From positions 1-64,000 of the forward strand of contig CACNAR010000004.1 in NCBI GenBank assembly GCA_902618485.1: a stretch of DNA of 64,000 nucleotides. The letters are read 5' to 3'. The notes under the pieces are model-generated. The model saw nothing but the letters and a program-made list of their open reading frames with translations, did not search any database and was not told the origin of the DNA. The stretch is from an uncultured Pelagibacteraceae bacterium. Its GTDB lineage: Bacteria > Pseudomonadota > Alphaproteobacteria > Pelagibacterales > Pelagibacteraceae. Below are positions 1 through 9,486 of this stretch, in pieces. Numbering within the stretch: the stretch's first letter is position 1; every line of letters starts with the position of its first letter. The translations under genes were made by a program, and so were the position numbers.

Positions 1-567
1 GATCAAAATTATTTAATCGATGCATATATTTCTGAGTTTAATAGTAATTTTGAAATTAAGAGAAATATTGTGAGCCCAAAAATTGATATATCTAATAAAA
101 ATTGGATAATATTCAATGCAAAAGTTTTTAACAAAAATATAAAACAAAAATTTGAAACTTTAGAAATGAGCACAAATTTCGACTATTTAGTTGTTCAAAG
201 TCTATTTTCTAACTTGTCTTCGCTATCAGTAATGGAGCTTTTAGAACTCAGGAAAAACTACAAATCTTTAAATTATTCTTTAATAGAGATAGATATTCAG
301 CTTTTAAAACTTATCTCATTTCCAATATATTTGGTGCTCATGACTATATTCTCTAGCATCATAATGATGAGTACTAAACAACTCAAGAGTTCAATTTTAA
401 AAATTTCAATTGGTTTGTTCTTTTCTGTTTTAATATATTACTTATTTAATTTTTTTAATGTTCTCGGAAAAACAGAAAAAATTGATTTATTTAGCTCAGT
501 ATTGTTGCCTATAGTATTATTGACAGTTGTGAATTCTCTAATGATCAGAAGGTTTAATGAAAAATAA
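1..567 (+). CDS. lptG: LptG-like LPS export permease, C-terminal part (5' end outside window)
   Basis: This is the C-terminal 188 residues of an LptF/LptG (YjgP/YjgQ) permease, the inner-membrane part of the LptB2FG transporter that extracts lipopolysaccharide. The frame is open from base 1, so the true start lies upstream; the GTG at 70 is only an internal codon. Three hydrophobic segments near the C-terminus (visible residues about 100-122, 130-150 and 163-180) match the last membrane helices of the family. The stop overlaps the lptD start by 11 bases, and the order lptG-lptD-surA-pdxA-rsmA is a common proteobacterial arrangement. Choosing LptG over LptF rests on its place next to lptD. Confidence 0.8.
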   Translation, partial: DQNYLIDAYISEFNSNFEIKRNIVSPKIDISNKNWIIFNAKVFNKNIKQKFETLEMSTNFDYLVVQSLFSNLSSLSVMELLELRKNYKSLNYSLIEIDIQLLKLISFPIYLVLMTIFSSIIMMSTKQLKSSILKISIGLFFSVLIYYLFNFFNVLGKTEKIDLFSSVLLPIVLLTVVNSLMIRRFNEK

Positions 568-2992
568 AATCTTATTAATACTTATATTTTACTGTATAAA
601 TTTTTTTTCAATAGGGTTATCTAATGCTCAAGATCAATTTAATTTTAATATTTCTGAAATAGAAATTTTAGAAAATGGAAATAAAATTATAGGTTCAAAG
701 AGAGGAGAAGTCTCGACTGATGATGGTTTTGTAATTGAAGCTGATAATTTTATCTACGAAAAAATCGAAAATATACTTAATGCTAGTGGTAATGTTATTA
801 TTAAAGACACACTAAATAATTATAACATATATTCGAATAACATTGCATACGAAAAAAATAGTGAAAAAATATTTAGTAAAGGAGAAACTAAAAGTGAAAT
901 TGGTTCAAGATTCATTTTAGACTCAATTGATGTTACCTTCTCAAGAGATAAAAAAATATTAAGTTCAAGCAAAGATACTTCAATATTAGATAATAATGAG
1001 CAAACTCATATCAAATTAAAAAAATTTAGCTTTTCTATTGATGAAGAGTTATTAAAAGGTGAAAAGATTTTAGTAAATTTAAATTATAATTTACCACAAA
1101 ATGATAAATTATTTTTTGATAGTGGATTTTTTGATTTTAAAAAAAAGAGTTTTGTTGCAAAGGATGTTCAAATAAACTTAAAGAAAAATATATTTAACAA
1201 CATAAAAAATGATCCTAGACTGAAAGGCGTATCTGTGCAAAGTGAAAATAATATTACCACTGTTAAAAAAGGAGTTTTTACAAGTTGCTCTGATGATACT
1301 GATTGTCCTCCTTGGGTTATCACCGCTGGTGAGATTAAACACGACAAAAATAAAAAACAGCTTATTTATGATGATGCTTTATTAAAAATTTATAACGTTC
1401 CAGTTTTATATTTTCCAAAGTTTTTTCACCCTGATCCAACTGTAAAAAGACAATCAGGTTTTTTAAAACCAAGCTTGAATAATTCAAATGTTTTGGGATC
1501 ATCTTTAAATTTACCTTACTATCATGTAATTTCCCAAAATAAGGATTTTACATTTAGACCTACAATATTTGATAGTGACATAAAAATGTTTCAAAACGAA
1601 TTCAGGTTGGTAAACAAGAATTCATCAGCAATAGTAGACTTTGCTTATGTTGATGGATATCAATCATCACTCTCAAATAAGAAAAATAGCTTAAGTCATA
1701 TATTTGCAAAATTTGACCTAAATTTAGCTTGGGAAAATTTTAATCAAAGTGATTTATTTGTTTCTCTCAAAAAAGTATCAAATGATACATATTTAAAAAT
1801 TTTTGATGGAAATATATTTAAAAATAACACAACTCCTACAGACTATGACGTATTAAATTCTGAAGCAAAATTAATAGTAAATAACAATGATTTTAACTTT
1901 ATTACAGGTTTTCAATCATTTGAGGATCTAAATAAACCTAGTTCTGATAGATTTCAATTTATCTTACCTTATTATAATTTTGATAAACAATTATTTAGTA
2001 ATTTTGAAAACGGGTCAATTAACTTTAGCTCTAGTGGGAGTAATGATCTAAACAACACAAATAATCTGAGAACAAAAATAATAAATGACCTAAATTTTCA
2101 AAGTTTAAATATTATAAATAAATATGGTTTTATGAATGAATATAATATTTATTTAAAAAATCTTAACACTATAGGAAAAAATGACAGTTTATATAAATCT
2201 AGTCCACAAATGGAGGTTATGAGTATTTTTGAGCTTAATACAAGTTTACCGATGATTAATCAGACTGAAAGAAATATAAATTATCTCACTCCAAAAGCCT
2301 CGGTTAGATTTAATCCAGGTGATATGAAGGATTATACTTCTAGTGATAGATCTATAAATGTTGATGGTATTTTTGATATTAATAGATTAGCTATAGATGA
2401 CTCTTTCGAAGAGGGAAAATCACTAACTTTAGGAGTCGAGTATAAAAAGACAAAATTGGATGATATAAATAAATTTTTTGAGGCAAAGATTGCTACTGTA
2501 TATAGAGACAAAAATGAAAAATTTATACCGCAATCGAGCGGTATAGGTGGCAGAGATCCAAATATATTTGGATCAATATCAAATAACCTCTCAAATTCTT
2601 TAAATATTTCTTATAATTTTATCTTAGATAATGATCTTAATACTTTAGAATATAATTCATTAAACACATCGATTAATTATAAAAATTTAAATACCTCTTT
2701 TAATTTTATTGAGGAGGACGGGGTAATTGGTGACACAAATACAATTGAAAATAAAACTTCTATTAAATTTAATGATAAAAATTACTTAACATTTAATACA
2801 AGAAGAAATAGAAAAATTGATTTAACAGAATATTATAATTTAATTTATGAATATAAAAATGACTGCTTAATTGCTGGAATAAAATATGATAAATCATACT
2901 ATGAAGATAGAGATCTAAAACCTTCAGAAAATTTGTTATTTAGTATAACTTTAACTCCTTTGACAAGTTTTGAGCAAAAAATTGATCAATGA
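557..2992 (+). CDS. lptD: LPS-assembly outer membrane protein LptD
   Basis: An 811-residue protein that inserts lipopolysaccharide into the outer leaflet of the outer membrane. A signal peptide covers residues 1 to about 24 (cleavage near SNAQ). An OstA/LptA-like beta-jellyroll domain with repeated hydrophobic-polar strands follows (about 35-180). The C-terminal barrel domain begins around the family landmark RQSGFL near residue 294. Two cysteines lie just before it (SCSDDTDC). Length is in the usual 750-850 range. It overlaps lptG by 11 bases and shares an ATGA overlap with surA, its periplasmic folding chaperone, so the three are probably cotranscribed. Its presence implies that this organism makes LPS. 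Confidence 0.93.
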   Translation: MKNKILLILIFYCINFFSIGLSNAQDQFNFNISEIEILENGNKIIGSKRGEVSTDDGFVIEADNFIYEKIENILNASGNVIIKDTLNNYNIYSNNIAYEKNSEKIFSKGETKSEIGSRFILDSIDVTFSRDKKILSSSKDTSILDNNEQTHIKLKKFSFSIDEELLKGEKILVNLNYNLPQNDKLFFDSGFFDFKKKSFVAKDVQINLKKNIFNNIKNDPRLKGVSVQSENNITTVKKGVFTSCSDDTDCPPWVITAGEIKHDKNKKQLIYDDALLKIYNVPVLYFPKFFHPDPTVKRQSGFLKPSLNNSNVLGSSLNLPYYHVISQNKDFTFRPTIFDSDIKMFQNEFRLVNKNSSAIVDFAYVDGYQSSLSNKKNSLSHIFAKFDLNLAWENFNQSDLFVSLKKVSNDTYLKIFDGNIFKNNTTPTDYDVLNSEAKLIVNNNDFNFITGFQSFEDLNKPSSDRFQFILPYYNFDKQLFSNFENGSINFSSSGSNDLNNTNNLRTKIINDLNFQSLNIINKYGFMNEYNIYLKNLNTIGKNDSLYKSSPQMEVMSIFELNTSLPMINQTERNINYLTPKASVRFNPGDMKDYTSSDRSINVDGIFDINRLAIDDSFEEGKSLTLGVEYKKTKLDDINKFFEAKIATVYRDKNEKFIPQSSGIGGRDPNIFGSISNNLSNSLNISYNFILDNDLNTLEYNSLNTSINYKNLNTSFNFIEEDGVIGDTNTIENKTSIKFNDKNYLTFNTRRNRKIDLTEYYNLIYEYKNDCLIAGIKYDKSYYEDRDLKPSENLLFSITLTPLTSFEQKIDQ

Positions 2993-3930
2993 TAAGAATT
3001 ATTTCTGTGAAACTTATAGTCGCTATTTTTGTAATTTTTTTTTCGACAGTAATAAAATATTCATTATTAGCAAGTGAAAATAAAATTCTAATTAAGGTTA
3101 ACAATGAGCTTATTACAACTATAGATATATTAAATGAAATTAATTATTTAAAGTCAATTAATGAAGATATAAATAATCTAGAAAATAAGAAAATTATTGA
3201 GATCGCAAGAAATTCATTGATAAAAGATAAAATTAAAAAAATTGCGCTTACCCCAATTATAAAAAAAATTGAAATAAGCGATGATGATTTCAAAAGAATT
3301 TTGATTTCAAATTATTCAAATACAGGATTTACAAAAATAGAGGAAATATCTCAACATCTTAAAGAATATAATATAAACCCTAAATTAATAAGAAATAAAA
3401 TGACTATTAATGCTATATGGAGTCAGTTTATTTATGATAAATACTCAAAAAATATCAAAATTGACATTGATAAATTAAGACAAGATATTCAAACAAATGA
3501 AGGTCAAACTGAATATCTTCTTTCTGAAATTGTATTTGATTTAAAAGAAAAGCAAACGATAAATGAAAAATTCAGTATCATTAAAAATGCTATAGAGGAA
3601 AATGGTTTTGCAAATACTGCTTTAATTTACAGTATTTCTGAAACATCAACTTCTGGGGGAAATATTGGTTGGGTGAGTGAAAATTCTATAAATAAAAAAA
3701 TTTTAAAAAAAATTATGGAAATTAATATCAGTAATTTCACTGAACCTTTGGTGATACCTGGTGGTTATTTAATTCTTAAAGTAAATGAAAAAAGAATTAC
3801 AAAAAAAGATATCAAACTTGAGGATGAATTAAAAAAAATTATTGAAATTAAAACTAACAAACAATTAAATCAATTTTCAAACATCTTTTTAAATAAAATT
3901 AAAAAAGATATTATCATTAATGAACTATAA
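2989..3930 (+). CDS. surA: SurA-like periplasmic chaperone / parvulin peptidyl-prolyl isomerase
   Basis: A 313-residue secreted protein with an N-terminal signal segment (about residues 5-28) and a SurA N-domain of charged helices. One parvulin-type PPIase domain spans about 175-265, recognisable by SEIVFDL, GGNIGWVS and the GGYLILKVNEKR end. E. coli SurA has two parvulin domains and about 428 residues, so this is a reduced version. It overlaps lptD by four bases and pdxA by eleven. SurA chaperones outer-membrane barrels, which fits lptD as its neighbour. The short form may act mainly as a chaperone; catalytic activity cannot be judged from sequence alone. Confidence 0.85.
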   Translation: MIRIISVKLIVAIFVIFFSTVIKYSLLASENKILIKVNNELITTIDILNEINYLKSINEDINNLENKKIIEIARNSLIKDKIKKIALTPIIKKIEISDDDFKRILISNYSNTGFTKIEEISQHLKEYNINPKLIRNKMTINAIWSQFIYDKYSKNIKIDIDKLRQDIQTNEGQTEYLLSEIVFDLKEKQTINEKFSIIKNAIEENGFANTALIYSISETSTSGGNIGWVSENSINKKILKKIMEINISNFTEPLVIPGGYLILKVNEKRITKKDIKLEDELKKIIEIKTNKQLNQFSNIFLNKIKKDIIINEL

Positions 3931-4888
3931 ACCAATAATATTAGTTGCGGGAGAGCCTAACAGCATTTTTTTTGAAATTTTATTTAAAGTGCTGAAGACC
4001 AAAAGAATTAAAAGTCCTTTAATTTTAATTGCATCACAAAAAATTATCTCGCTTCAAATGAAGAAGCTTAATTTTAAGATAAATATAAAACTTTTAGATT
4101 TAAAGAAAATAAATGATTATAAACTAAATAACAGTTCAATTAATCTTATAAATGTTAGTTATAATCAAAAAAAAGCTTTTGAAAAAATTAGTGCTAAATC
4201 AAATGATTACATAAGAAAATGTTTTGAAATAGCTATCTTTTTAATTAAAACAAATTTCTCTAACAAATTAATTAATGGTCCAATTTCAAAAAAAAGTTTT
4301 TTAAAGAATAAATTTCTAGGTATCACAGAATTTTTTGGTAAAAAATTTAAGAAAAAAAAAATTGCAATGCTAATATATAATAAAGATCTATCAGTTAGTC
4401 CTGTAACAACACATCTTCCCTTAAAAAAAGTTTCTAAAACAATAAACAAAAAGTTGATAACTGAAAAAGTTGTATTAATTGATGATTTTTACAAAACATT
4501 TATTGGCTATAAGCCTAGAATCGCATTAACTGGCCTAAACCCACATTGTGAGAGTATTAGCAATTTTAATGAAGATGAAAAAATTATAAAGCCAACGGTT
4601 AAGAATTTGATGAAACGAAAATTTAAAGTATCTGGACCATATCCTGCAGATACAATTTTTTTAGAAAAAAATAGAAAAAAATTTAATGTAATTCTAGGCA
4701 TGTACCATGACCAAGTTTTATCACCTATCAAAACTCTCTTTGAGTATGATGCTATTAATATTACATTAGGTTTACCCTTTGTAAGAATTTCACCTGATCA
4801 CGGACCTAATGAAAAAATGCTAGGTAAAAACGTCTCAAGTCCTTTAAGTTTATATAAAGCGATTTCTTTCCTTGAGAGACTTAAGTGA
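3920..4888 (+). CDS. pdxA: 4-hydroxythreonine-4-phosphate dehydrogenase PdxA
   Basis: A 322-residue enzyme of the DXP-dependent vitamin B6 pathway. It oxidises 4-phosphohydroxy-L-threonine with NAD and releases 3-amino-1-hydroxyacetone 1-phosphate for PdxJ. Family landmarks are TTHLPL, the metal-site motif GLNPHCE, GPYPADT and YHDQVLSP, where the histidines bind the divalent metal. The C-terminal SPDHGP segment is also typical. Length is normal. It overlaps surA by 11 bases and rsmA by 4, and pdxA between surA and rsmA is the classical order. PLP is needed by GcvP in this window. Confidence 0.93.
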   Translation: MNYKPIILVAGEPNSIFFEILFKVLKTKRIKSPLILIASQKIISLQMKKLNFKINIKLLDLKKINDYKLNNSSINLINVSYNQKKAFEKISAKSNDYIRKCFEIAIFLIKTNFSNKLINGPISKKSFLKNKFLGITEFFGKKFKKKKIAMLIYNKDLSVSPVTTHLPLKKVSKTINKKLITEKVVLIDDFYKTFIGYKPRIALTGLNPHCESISNFNEDEKIIKPTVKNLMKRKFKVSGPYPADTIFLEKNRKKFNVILGMYHDQVLSPIKTLFEYDAINITLGLPFVRISPDHGPNEKMLGKNVSSPLSLYKAISFLERLK

Positions 4889-5673
4889 TAAAAGCTAAAA
4901 AAAACTTAGGTCAAAACTTTTTAATAGATGAAAAAATCCTAAAAAAAATCACTGATATAACTGAGATTAAAGGCAAGACTATACTTGAAGTTGGTCCTGG
5001 AACTGGAAATTTATCAACATTTATATTGAAAAAAAATCCAAAAAAATTTTTTGTTGTAGAAAAAGATCATAGACTTATTTCAAATTTACAAAAAAAATTT
5101 CAAAACCAAATTGAGATAATTAATGAAGATATACTAAAAATTGATGAAAAAGAATTTTCCCAAGATAAGTTAATTGTTTTTGGAAATTTACCATATAATA
5201 TTTCTACCGAAATATTATGTAAATGGATATTAAATTTAAATGATAATAATTTTTGGTTTGAAAACATGATATTAATGTTTCAGAAAGAAGTTGCAGATAG
5301 AATTATAGCAAATGTGAATACTTCTAATTATGGAAGACTAGCTATACTGGCAAAATGGAAATTAGAAATTAAAAAAATCTGCGATGTACTACCTTCATCA
5401 TTTTACCCTAAACCAAAAATAGATAGTTCTTTATTGTTTTTTACACCGAAGAAAAGTTTTTTTAAGATAAATGAGCCAAAGAATATTGAGATAATTACTA
5501 GACTTTTTTTTAATCATAGAAGGAAAATGATAAAAAAACCATTTAATCAATTATTCAATGCAAATACAGGAGTTCAAAAAAAATTAAATTTAAGTTTAAA
5601 TTTAAGGCCACAAAATTTGGATTTCAATACATATTATAACTTGGCTAAAGAATATGAAAACTTAAACAGTTAA
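4885..5673 (+). CDS. rsmA: 16S rRNA dimethyladenosine transferase RsmA (KsgA)
   Basis: A 262-residue SAM-dependent methyltransferase that dimethylates the two adjacent adenines near the 3' end of 16S rRNA during 30S maturation. Visible motifs are LGQNFLID at the N-terminus, the SAM-binding VGPGTGNLS, and the catalytic NLPYNIS (motif IV). The start is a GTG inside a GTGA overlap with pdxA. Its 3' end overlaps the convergent gmk gene by 12 bases, so neither can have a separate terminator there. Confidence 0.95.
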   Translation: MIKAKKNLGQNFLIDEKILKKITDITEIKGKTILEVGPGTGNLSTFILKKNPKKFFVVEKDHRLISNLQKKFQNQIEIINEDILKIDEKEFSQDKLIVFGNLPYNISTEILCKWILNLNDNNFWFENMILMFQKEVADRIIANVNTSNYGRLAILAKWKLEIKKICDVLPSSFYPKPKIDSSLLFFTPKKSFFKINEPKNIEIITRLFFNHRRKMIKKPFNQLFNANTGVQKKLNLSLNLRPQNLDFNTYYNLAKEYENLNS

Positions 5674-6294
5674 TTTTTCTACATGCTTTCTTATAAAATC
5701 TTTATCATAATCTTTTGAACCATTTTTTAACTCTGCATCAATTAAATTAATAATTTTTGAAAAACAATTGTTCAATGTATCGTTTATCACAACGTAATCA
5801 TAGTTAATCCAATGTAAAACGTCATGGCTAAATTGATTCATTCTTTCCTCGACCATAGTCCTATCACCCATGTGCCTATTTGATAACCTTTCGAATAAAA
5901 CCTCTTTACTCGGGGGTAAAATAAAGAAAGTTATAAGTTTATAATCTAATTTTTTATTTTTTATTTGATCAGCACCCTGCCAATCAATATCAAATAAAAC
6001 ATGTTTTCCTTTGTTTAATCTCTCAATTACTGGTGTTCGGGTAGTTCCGTATAAATTGTTAAAAACTTTAGCATATTCTAGAAATTCCTCATTTCTTATA
6101 AGCCTTTTAAATTCATGTTCACTTACAAAATAATAATCTTTATTTTGTATTTCATTTTGTCTTGGACTTCTTGTTGTATGAGATACTGAAATTTCAAATT
6201 TAGGATTTTGAGATAATAATCCAACCAGTGTAGTTTTTCCTGCTCCAGAAGGAGAGGAAAGAATAACCATTACCCCATCATTATTCGTGGGCAT
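5662..6294 (-). CDS. gmk: guanylate kinase
   Basis: A 210-residue kinase that converts GMP and ATP to GDP and ADP. The P-loop SGAGKTT is at residues 16-22. The GMP-binding region includes [11 protein letters not shown] and the later [11 protein letters not shown]. It sits six bases downstream of acpP and ends the fabD-fabG-acpP-gmk series. It works downstream of guaA and guaB, encoded about 41 kb away in this window. The 3' end overlaps rsmA tail to tail. Confidence 0.95.
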   Translation of the reverse strand: MPTNNDGVMVILSSPSGAGKTTLVGLLSQNPKFEISVSHTTRSPRQNEIQNKDYYFVSEHEFKRLIRNEEFLEYAKVFNNLYGTTRTPVIERLNKGKHVLFDIDWQGADQIKNKKLDYKLITFFILPPSKEVLFERLSNRHMGDRTMVEERMNQFSHDVLHWINYDYVVINDTLNNCFSKIINLIDAELKNGSKDYDKDFIRKHVEKLTV

Positions 6295-6300
6295 TAATTG

Positions 6301-6540
6301 TTAGTTAGCTTTTCCTTCAATAAATTTTACAGCATCTCCAACTGTTAAAATTTTTTCAGCCTCACTATCAGAAATTTCTGAACCAAACTCCTCCTCAAAA
6401 GCCATAACTAATTCCACAGTATCTAGACTGTCCGCACCTAAATCATCTATAAAACTAGATTCCTCTGTTACTTTTGCTTCATCTATACCTAAGTGATCTG
6501 CAACTATTTTTTTAACTTTACTTGAAACATCTTCTGACAT
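6301..6540 (-). CDS. acpP: acyl carrier protein
   Basis: A 79-residue acidic protein that carries growing acyl chains in type II fatty acid synthesis. The 4'-phosphopantetheine attachment serine is Ser38 in the GADSLDTVE motif. Helix II and the acidic EEEF segment are typical. It follows fabG with a gap of about 48 bases, larger than the other junctions, which could hold a separate promoter for this normally highly expressed gene. A fabF gene, often the next one, is absent here; gmk follows instead. Confidence 0.97.
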   Translation of the reverse strand: MSEDVSSKVKKIVADHLGIDEAKVTEESSFIDDLGADSLDTVELVMAFEEEFGSEISDSEAEKILTVGDAVKFIEGKAN

Positions 6541-6588
6541 TTTGATCCTTATTGTTATAAATTCTTATTAGTTTAAAAACCTATTTTG

Positions 6589-7326
6589 TCAAGCCATATA
6601 CATGCCTCCATTAACATGTAAGGTTTCTCCATTTATATAACTTGAGTGACTAGAACATAAAAAAAGTACAGCATTTGCAATATCATCTGGCTCTCCTAGT
6701 CGGGCAGAGGGAATTTTTGATATTATAGCCTCTTTAAATTTATCATCTAATTTATCCGTCATAGCTGTTTTAATAAAACCAGGTGAAATACAATTTATAT
6801 TTATATTTTTCTTAGCATATTCTATTGCCAAACTCTTAGACATTGCAATTATACCTGCTTTAGAAGCTGTGTAATTGGCCTGCCCTAAATTACCTGTGTG
6901 TCCAACAACTGAAGTAATATTAACAATCTTTCCAGATTTATTTTTAAGCATTTTTTTAATTGCTGATTTGCTCATCAAAAAAGTTGATGTTAAGTTAACA
7001 TCAATAACTTTTTTCCATTCATCTAAGCTCATCCTTATTGCTAAATTGTCTTGGGTAATGCCTGCATTATTAACGATACAATCTAAACTGCCACCAAGTT
7101 CTTTAGTTGCTTTTTCAACAAACTCTTCAATTTTATCGCTTTGAGAAATATCAAACTTTAATATTTTAATATTTCCGTATTTACCTTTTAATTCCTCAAG
7201 TTTTTCTATTCTTGTACCTGAGGCTAAAATATTTGCTCCTGATTGATTTAATTTTTCAATTATTGAATTCCCTATCCCGCCTGAAGCACCAGTAACAATA
7301 ATATTTTTACCTTTTAAATCAGTCAT
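6589..7326 (-). CDS. fabG: 3-oxoacyl-ACP reductase FabG
   Basis: A 245-residue short-chain dehydrogenase that reduces 3-ketoacyl-ACP with NADPH. The cofactor motif GASGGIG is near residue 14, NNAG near 87, and the catalytic YTASK motif near 152 follows the Ser of the NITSV region. It overlaps fabD by four bases and precedes acpP, a standard fab cluster, which separates it from the many other SDR enzymes, including the one at 29293-30054. Confidence 0.95.
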   Translation of the reverse strand: MTDLKGKNIIVTGASGGIGNSIIEKLNQSGANILASGTRIEKLEELKGKYGNIKILKFDISQSDKIEEFVEKATKELGGSLDCIVNNAGITQDNLAIRMSLDEWKKVIDVNLTSTFLMSKSAIKKMLKNKSGKIVNITSVVGHTGNLGQANYTASKAGIIAMSKSLAIEYAKKNININCISPGFIKTAMTDKLDDKFKEAIISKIPSARLGEPDDIANAVLFLCSSHSSYINGETLHVNGGMYMA

Positions 7327-8249
7327 ATTTTTAGACCTTCAATATCGCCTTGAGAATTAATTGTATCAATTTTTACATTTCTATTAATTCTTTTTACCAA
7401 ACCTGACAAAACTTTCCCAGGTCCAATTTCTATAAAATGGTCTACATCATTTTTTATCATATAAATCACACTTTCTCTCCATCTAACTCTATTCTCTATT
7501 TGCTTAATTAAGAGATTTTTAAGCTCATCTGGGTCTTTAATCTCATTAGCAGTAACGTTAGAAATTAATCTATTTTGCCCATTTTTAAAATTAAGTTTAT
7601 TTAACTCTTCTTTCATAATTTTTGTAGCATTATTCATTAGTTCGCAGTGAAAGGGTGCACTTACAGGAAGTTTAATATTTTTAATTGAACTAGCCTTAAA
7701 AATTTTAATCAATTTTTCTAAGTCATTAGTTTTCCCGCTCAAAACAATTTGACCTTCAGAATTATCATTTGCAATTTGCGCTTTTAAATTTTCTTTATTT
7801 TCCATTAAAATTCTTTCAATCTCGTCAACTGTTGAGCCCAATACCGCAACCATCCCCCCTTGTCCTTTAGGTACAGAGTTTTGCATACCATCTCCTCTAA
7901 TTCTCAATATTTTTAAAGTATCTGAAAAATCCAGATATCCTGCGCATGACAATGCCGAATACTCTCCTAAAGAATGTCCCGCAAAGTATTTTGCTTTATT
8001 TAAATCTATGTTGAATTCATTTTTTGCTAAATTAAATATTGAATAACTTATTAAAAATATTGCTGGTTGTGTATTTGCTGTTAAATCTAATTCTTCTTTT
8101 GGCCCTTCCAGGATAAGCTTAGAGATAGAAAAATTTAATGTGTCGTCTGCCTGTTTAAAAAGGTCTTTTACTATATCAAATTTATCATAGAGCTCTTTTC
8201 CCATTCCAACTAATTGAGACCCTTGACCTGGGAAAATTACTGAAAACAT
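7323..8249 (-). CDS. fabD: malonyl-CoA:ACP transacylase FabD
   Basis: A 308-residue enzyme that transfers malonyl from CoA to ACP to start each elongation cycle. The nucleophile motif GHSLGE contains Ser93, and the N-terminal FPGQGSQ is the family signature. The His of the APFHCELM segment completes the catalytic pair. It is the first gene of the fabD-fabG-acpP-gmk cluster and is divergent from rpsF, with an 83-base AT-rich spacer that must hold promoters for both directions. Confidence 0.95.
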   Translation of the reverse strand: MFSVIFPGQGSQLVGMGKELYDKFDIVKDLFKQADDTLNFSISKLILEGPKEELDLTANTQPAIFLISYSIFNLAKNEFNIDLNKAKYFAGHSLGEYSALSCAGYLDFSDTLKILRIRGDGMQNSVPKGQGGMVAVLGSTVDEIERILMENKENLKAQIANDNSEGQIVLSGKTNDLEKLIKIFKASSIKNIKLPVSAPFHCELMNNATKIMKEELNKLNFKNGQNRLISNVTANEIKDPDELKNLLIKQIENRVRWRESVIYMIKNDVDHFIEIGPGKVLSGLVKRINRNVKIDTINSQGDIEGLKI

Positions 8250-8332
8250 AAAAAAAACCTATTTTTCAAACTTTTTAGCTATTGTAATTAAAGATTTATA
8301 ATAGTATATCCTCATTTTTTTAAAAAGTTTAA

Positions 8333-8677
8333 ATGAATTTATACGAACATACAATTATAGCAAGACAAGACGCTTCACCAAGTGATATACAGCAACTAAC
8401 TGAAAAATATTCAAAAATTGTTGAAAAAAATGATGGTGAAATAATTAAAACTGAAAACTGGGGTTTATTAAATCTTTCATATTTAATTAAAAAAAATAAA
8501 AAAGGTAGTTATATACATTTCAAGATCAAATGTGATGGTCAGGTAATAAACGAGTTAGAAAAAAATGAATCGATAGATAAGAAACTTTTAAGATACTTAA
8601 CAGTTAAAGTTAAGAAATTTGATTTGAAAACCAATTATTTCAATAAGAAAGAAGACACAGAAAAAGAAAACAAATAG
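8333..8677 (+). CDS. rpsF: 30S ribosomal protein bS6
   Basis: A 114-residue S6 protein with the N-terminal YEHTIIAR strand and the [11 protein letters not shown] segment of the family, ending in a charged lysine/glutamate tail. S6 binds the 16S central domain together with S18, which is encoded next. It heads the rpsF-rpsR-rplI-dnaB series. A TATAAT hexamer at 8297-8302 could be its -10 element, but no convincing -35 was seen. Confidence 0.95.
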   Translation: MNLYEHTIIARQDASPSDIQQLTEKYSKIVEKNDGEIIKTENWGLLNLSYLIKKNKKGSYIHFKIKCDGQVINELEKNESIDKKLLRYLTVKVKKFDLKTNYFNKKEDTEKENK

Positions 8678-8688
8678 ATAGATCGATC

Positions 8689-8961
8689 ATGCCAAAAAAA
8701 CAATTAGGAAATAAAAAAAATAAGCAAAGCAATTTTGCCAAACTTAGTATTTTTCAACCAAATAAATATAAATTTAAAAAAAGCTGTCCTCTTTCCGCCA
8801 AAGGTGCTCCAACTATTGATTATAAAAACATAAAATTATTAAAAAAATACACTTCTGAAAATGGTAAAATTCTTCCATCACGAATTACTAATGTTAGTCA
8901 AAAAAAACAAAGGGAGCTATCTTTATCTATCAAAAGAGCGAGAAATTTAGCGTTAATATAA
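8689..8961 (+). CDS. rpsR: 30S ribosomal protein bS18
   Basis: A 90-residue S18 protein. The family core is seen as [22 protein letters not shown] followed in short order by GKILPSRIT, and by a basic KRARNLAL end. The N-terminus is extended with lysine- and asparagine-rich residues. It lies 11 bases after rpsF and one base before rplI. S18 pairs with S6 in the 30S platform. Confidence 0.93.
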   Translation: MPKKQLGNKKNKQSNFAKLSIFQPNKYKFKKSCPLSAKGAPTIDYKNIKLLKKYTSENGKILPSRITNVSQKKQRELSLSIKRARNLALI

Positions 8962-8962
8962 T

Positions 8963-9421
8963 ATGAAAGTAATCTTGCTTGAAAACTTAAAGAAAATTGG
9001 TTCTATAGGTGAAATAATAGATGTTAAAAGAGGATTTGCTCGAAATTTCCTTATTGCAAATAATAAAGCTTTATACGCATCCAAAGAAAATGTTACCAAA
9101 GTAGAAAAAATTAAGTCTGAGCTTTCAAAAAAAGATAACGAAAAAAAACAAGAAGCAAAGAGAATTTCAGAAAAGATTAACAAAAAAGAATATAAAATTG
9201 AAAAATTATGTACTGAAAATAACGAATTATACGGTTCGGTGAAACCAACAGAAATTTCAAAATTAATAAAAGAAATAGATGATCAAGGAATCAAGCCTTC
9301 AATGATCCAGCCAATAAAAGATATTAAGTCAATTGGAAAGTTTAAGGTAAAAGTAAGCCTACACCCAGAAGTTGATGCTGAGATAATTATTAATGTAGTT
9401 TCATCGGAGACAATTCAATAA
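8963..9421 (+). CDS. rplI: 50S ribosomal protein bL9
   Basis: A 152-residue L9 protein. The N-terminal domain carries MKVILLENL and the RGFARNFLI signature. A long charged connecting helix runs from about residue 45 to 80, and the C-terminal domain ends in SLHPEVDAEI. L9 binds 23S rRNA near the L1 stalk. It is the last ribosomal gene before dnaB, an order conserved in alphaproteobacteria. Confidence 0.95.
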   Translation: MKVILLENLKKIGSIGEIIDVKRGFARNFLIANNKALYASKENVTKVEKIKSELSKKDNEKKQEAKRISEKINKKEYKIEKLCTENNELYGSVKPTEISKLIKEIDDQGIKPSMIQPIKDIKSIGKFKVKVSLHPEVDAEIIINVVSSETIQ

Positions 9422-9486
9422 TTATACAATTTTCTCCCCAGCAAATTTAAAAAATAAATTTTCTACAATATTTGTTATATTCATCT

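Noticed and set aside
6541-6588. Possible lost fabF between acpP and gmk or acpP and fabG
   Set aside because: The gaps are too short to hold even a remnant, so fabF is simply elsewhere.
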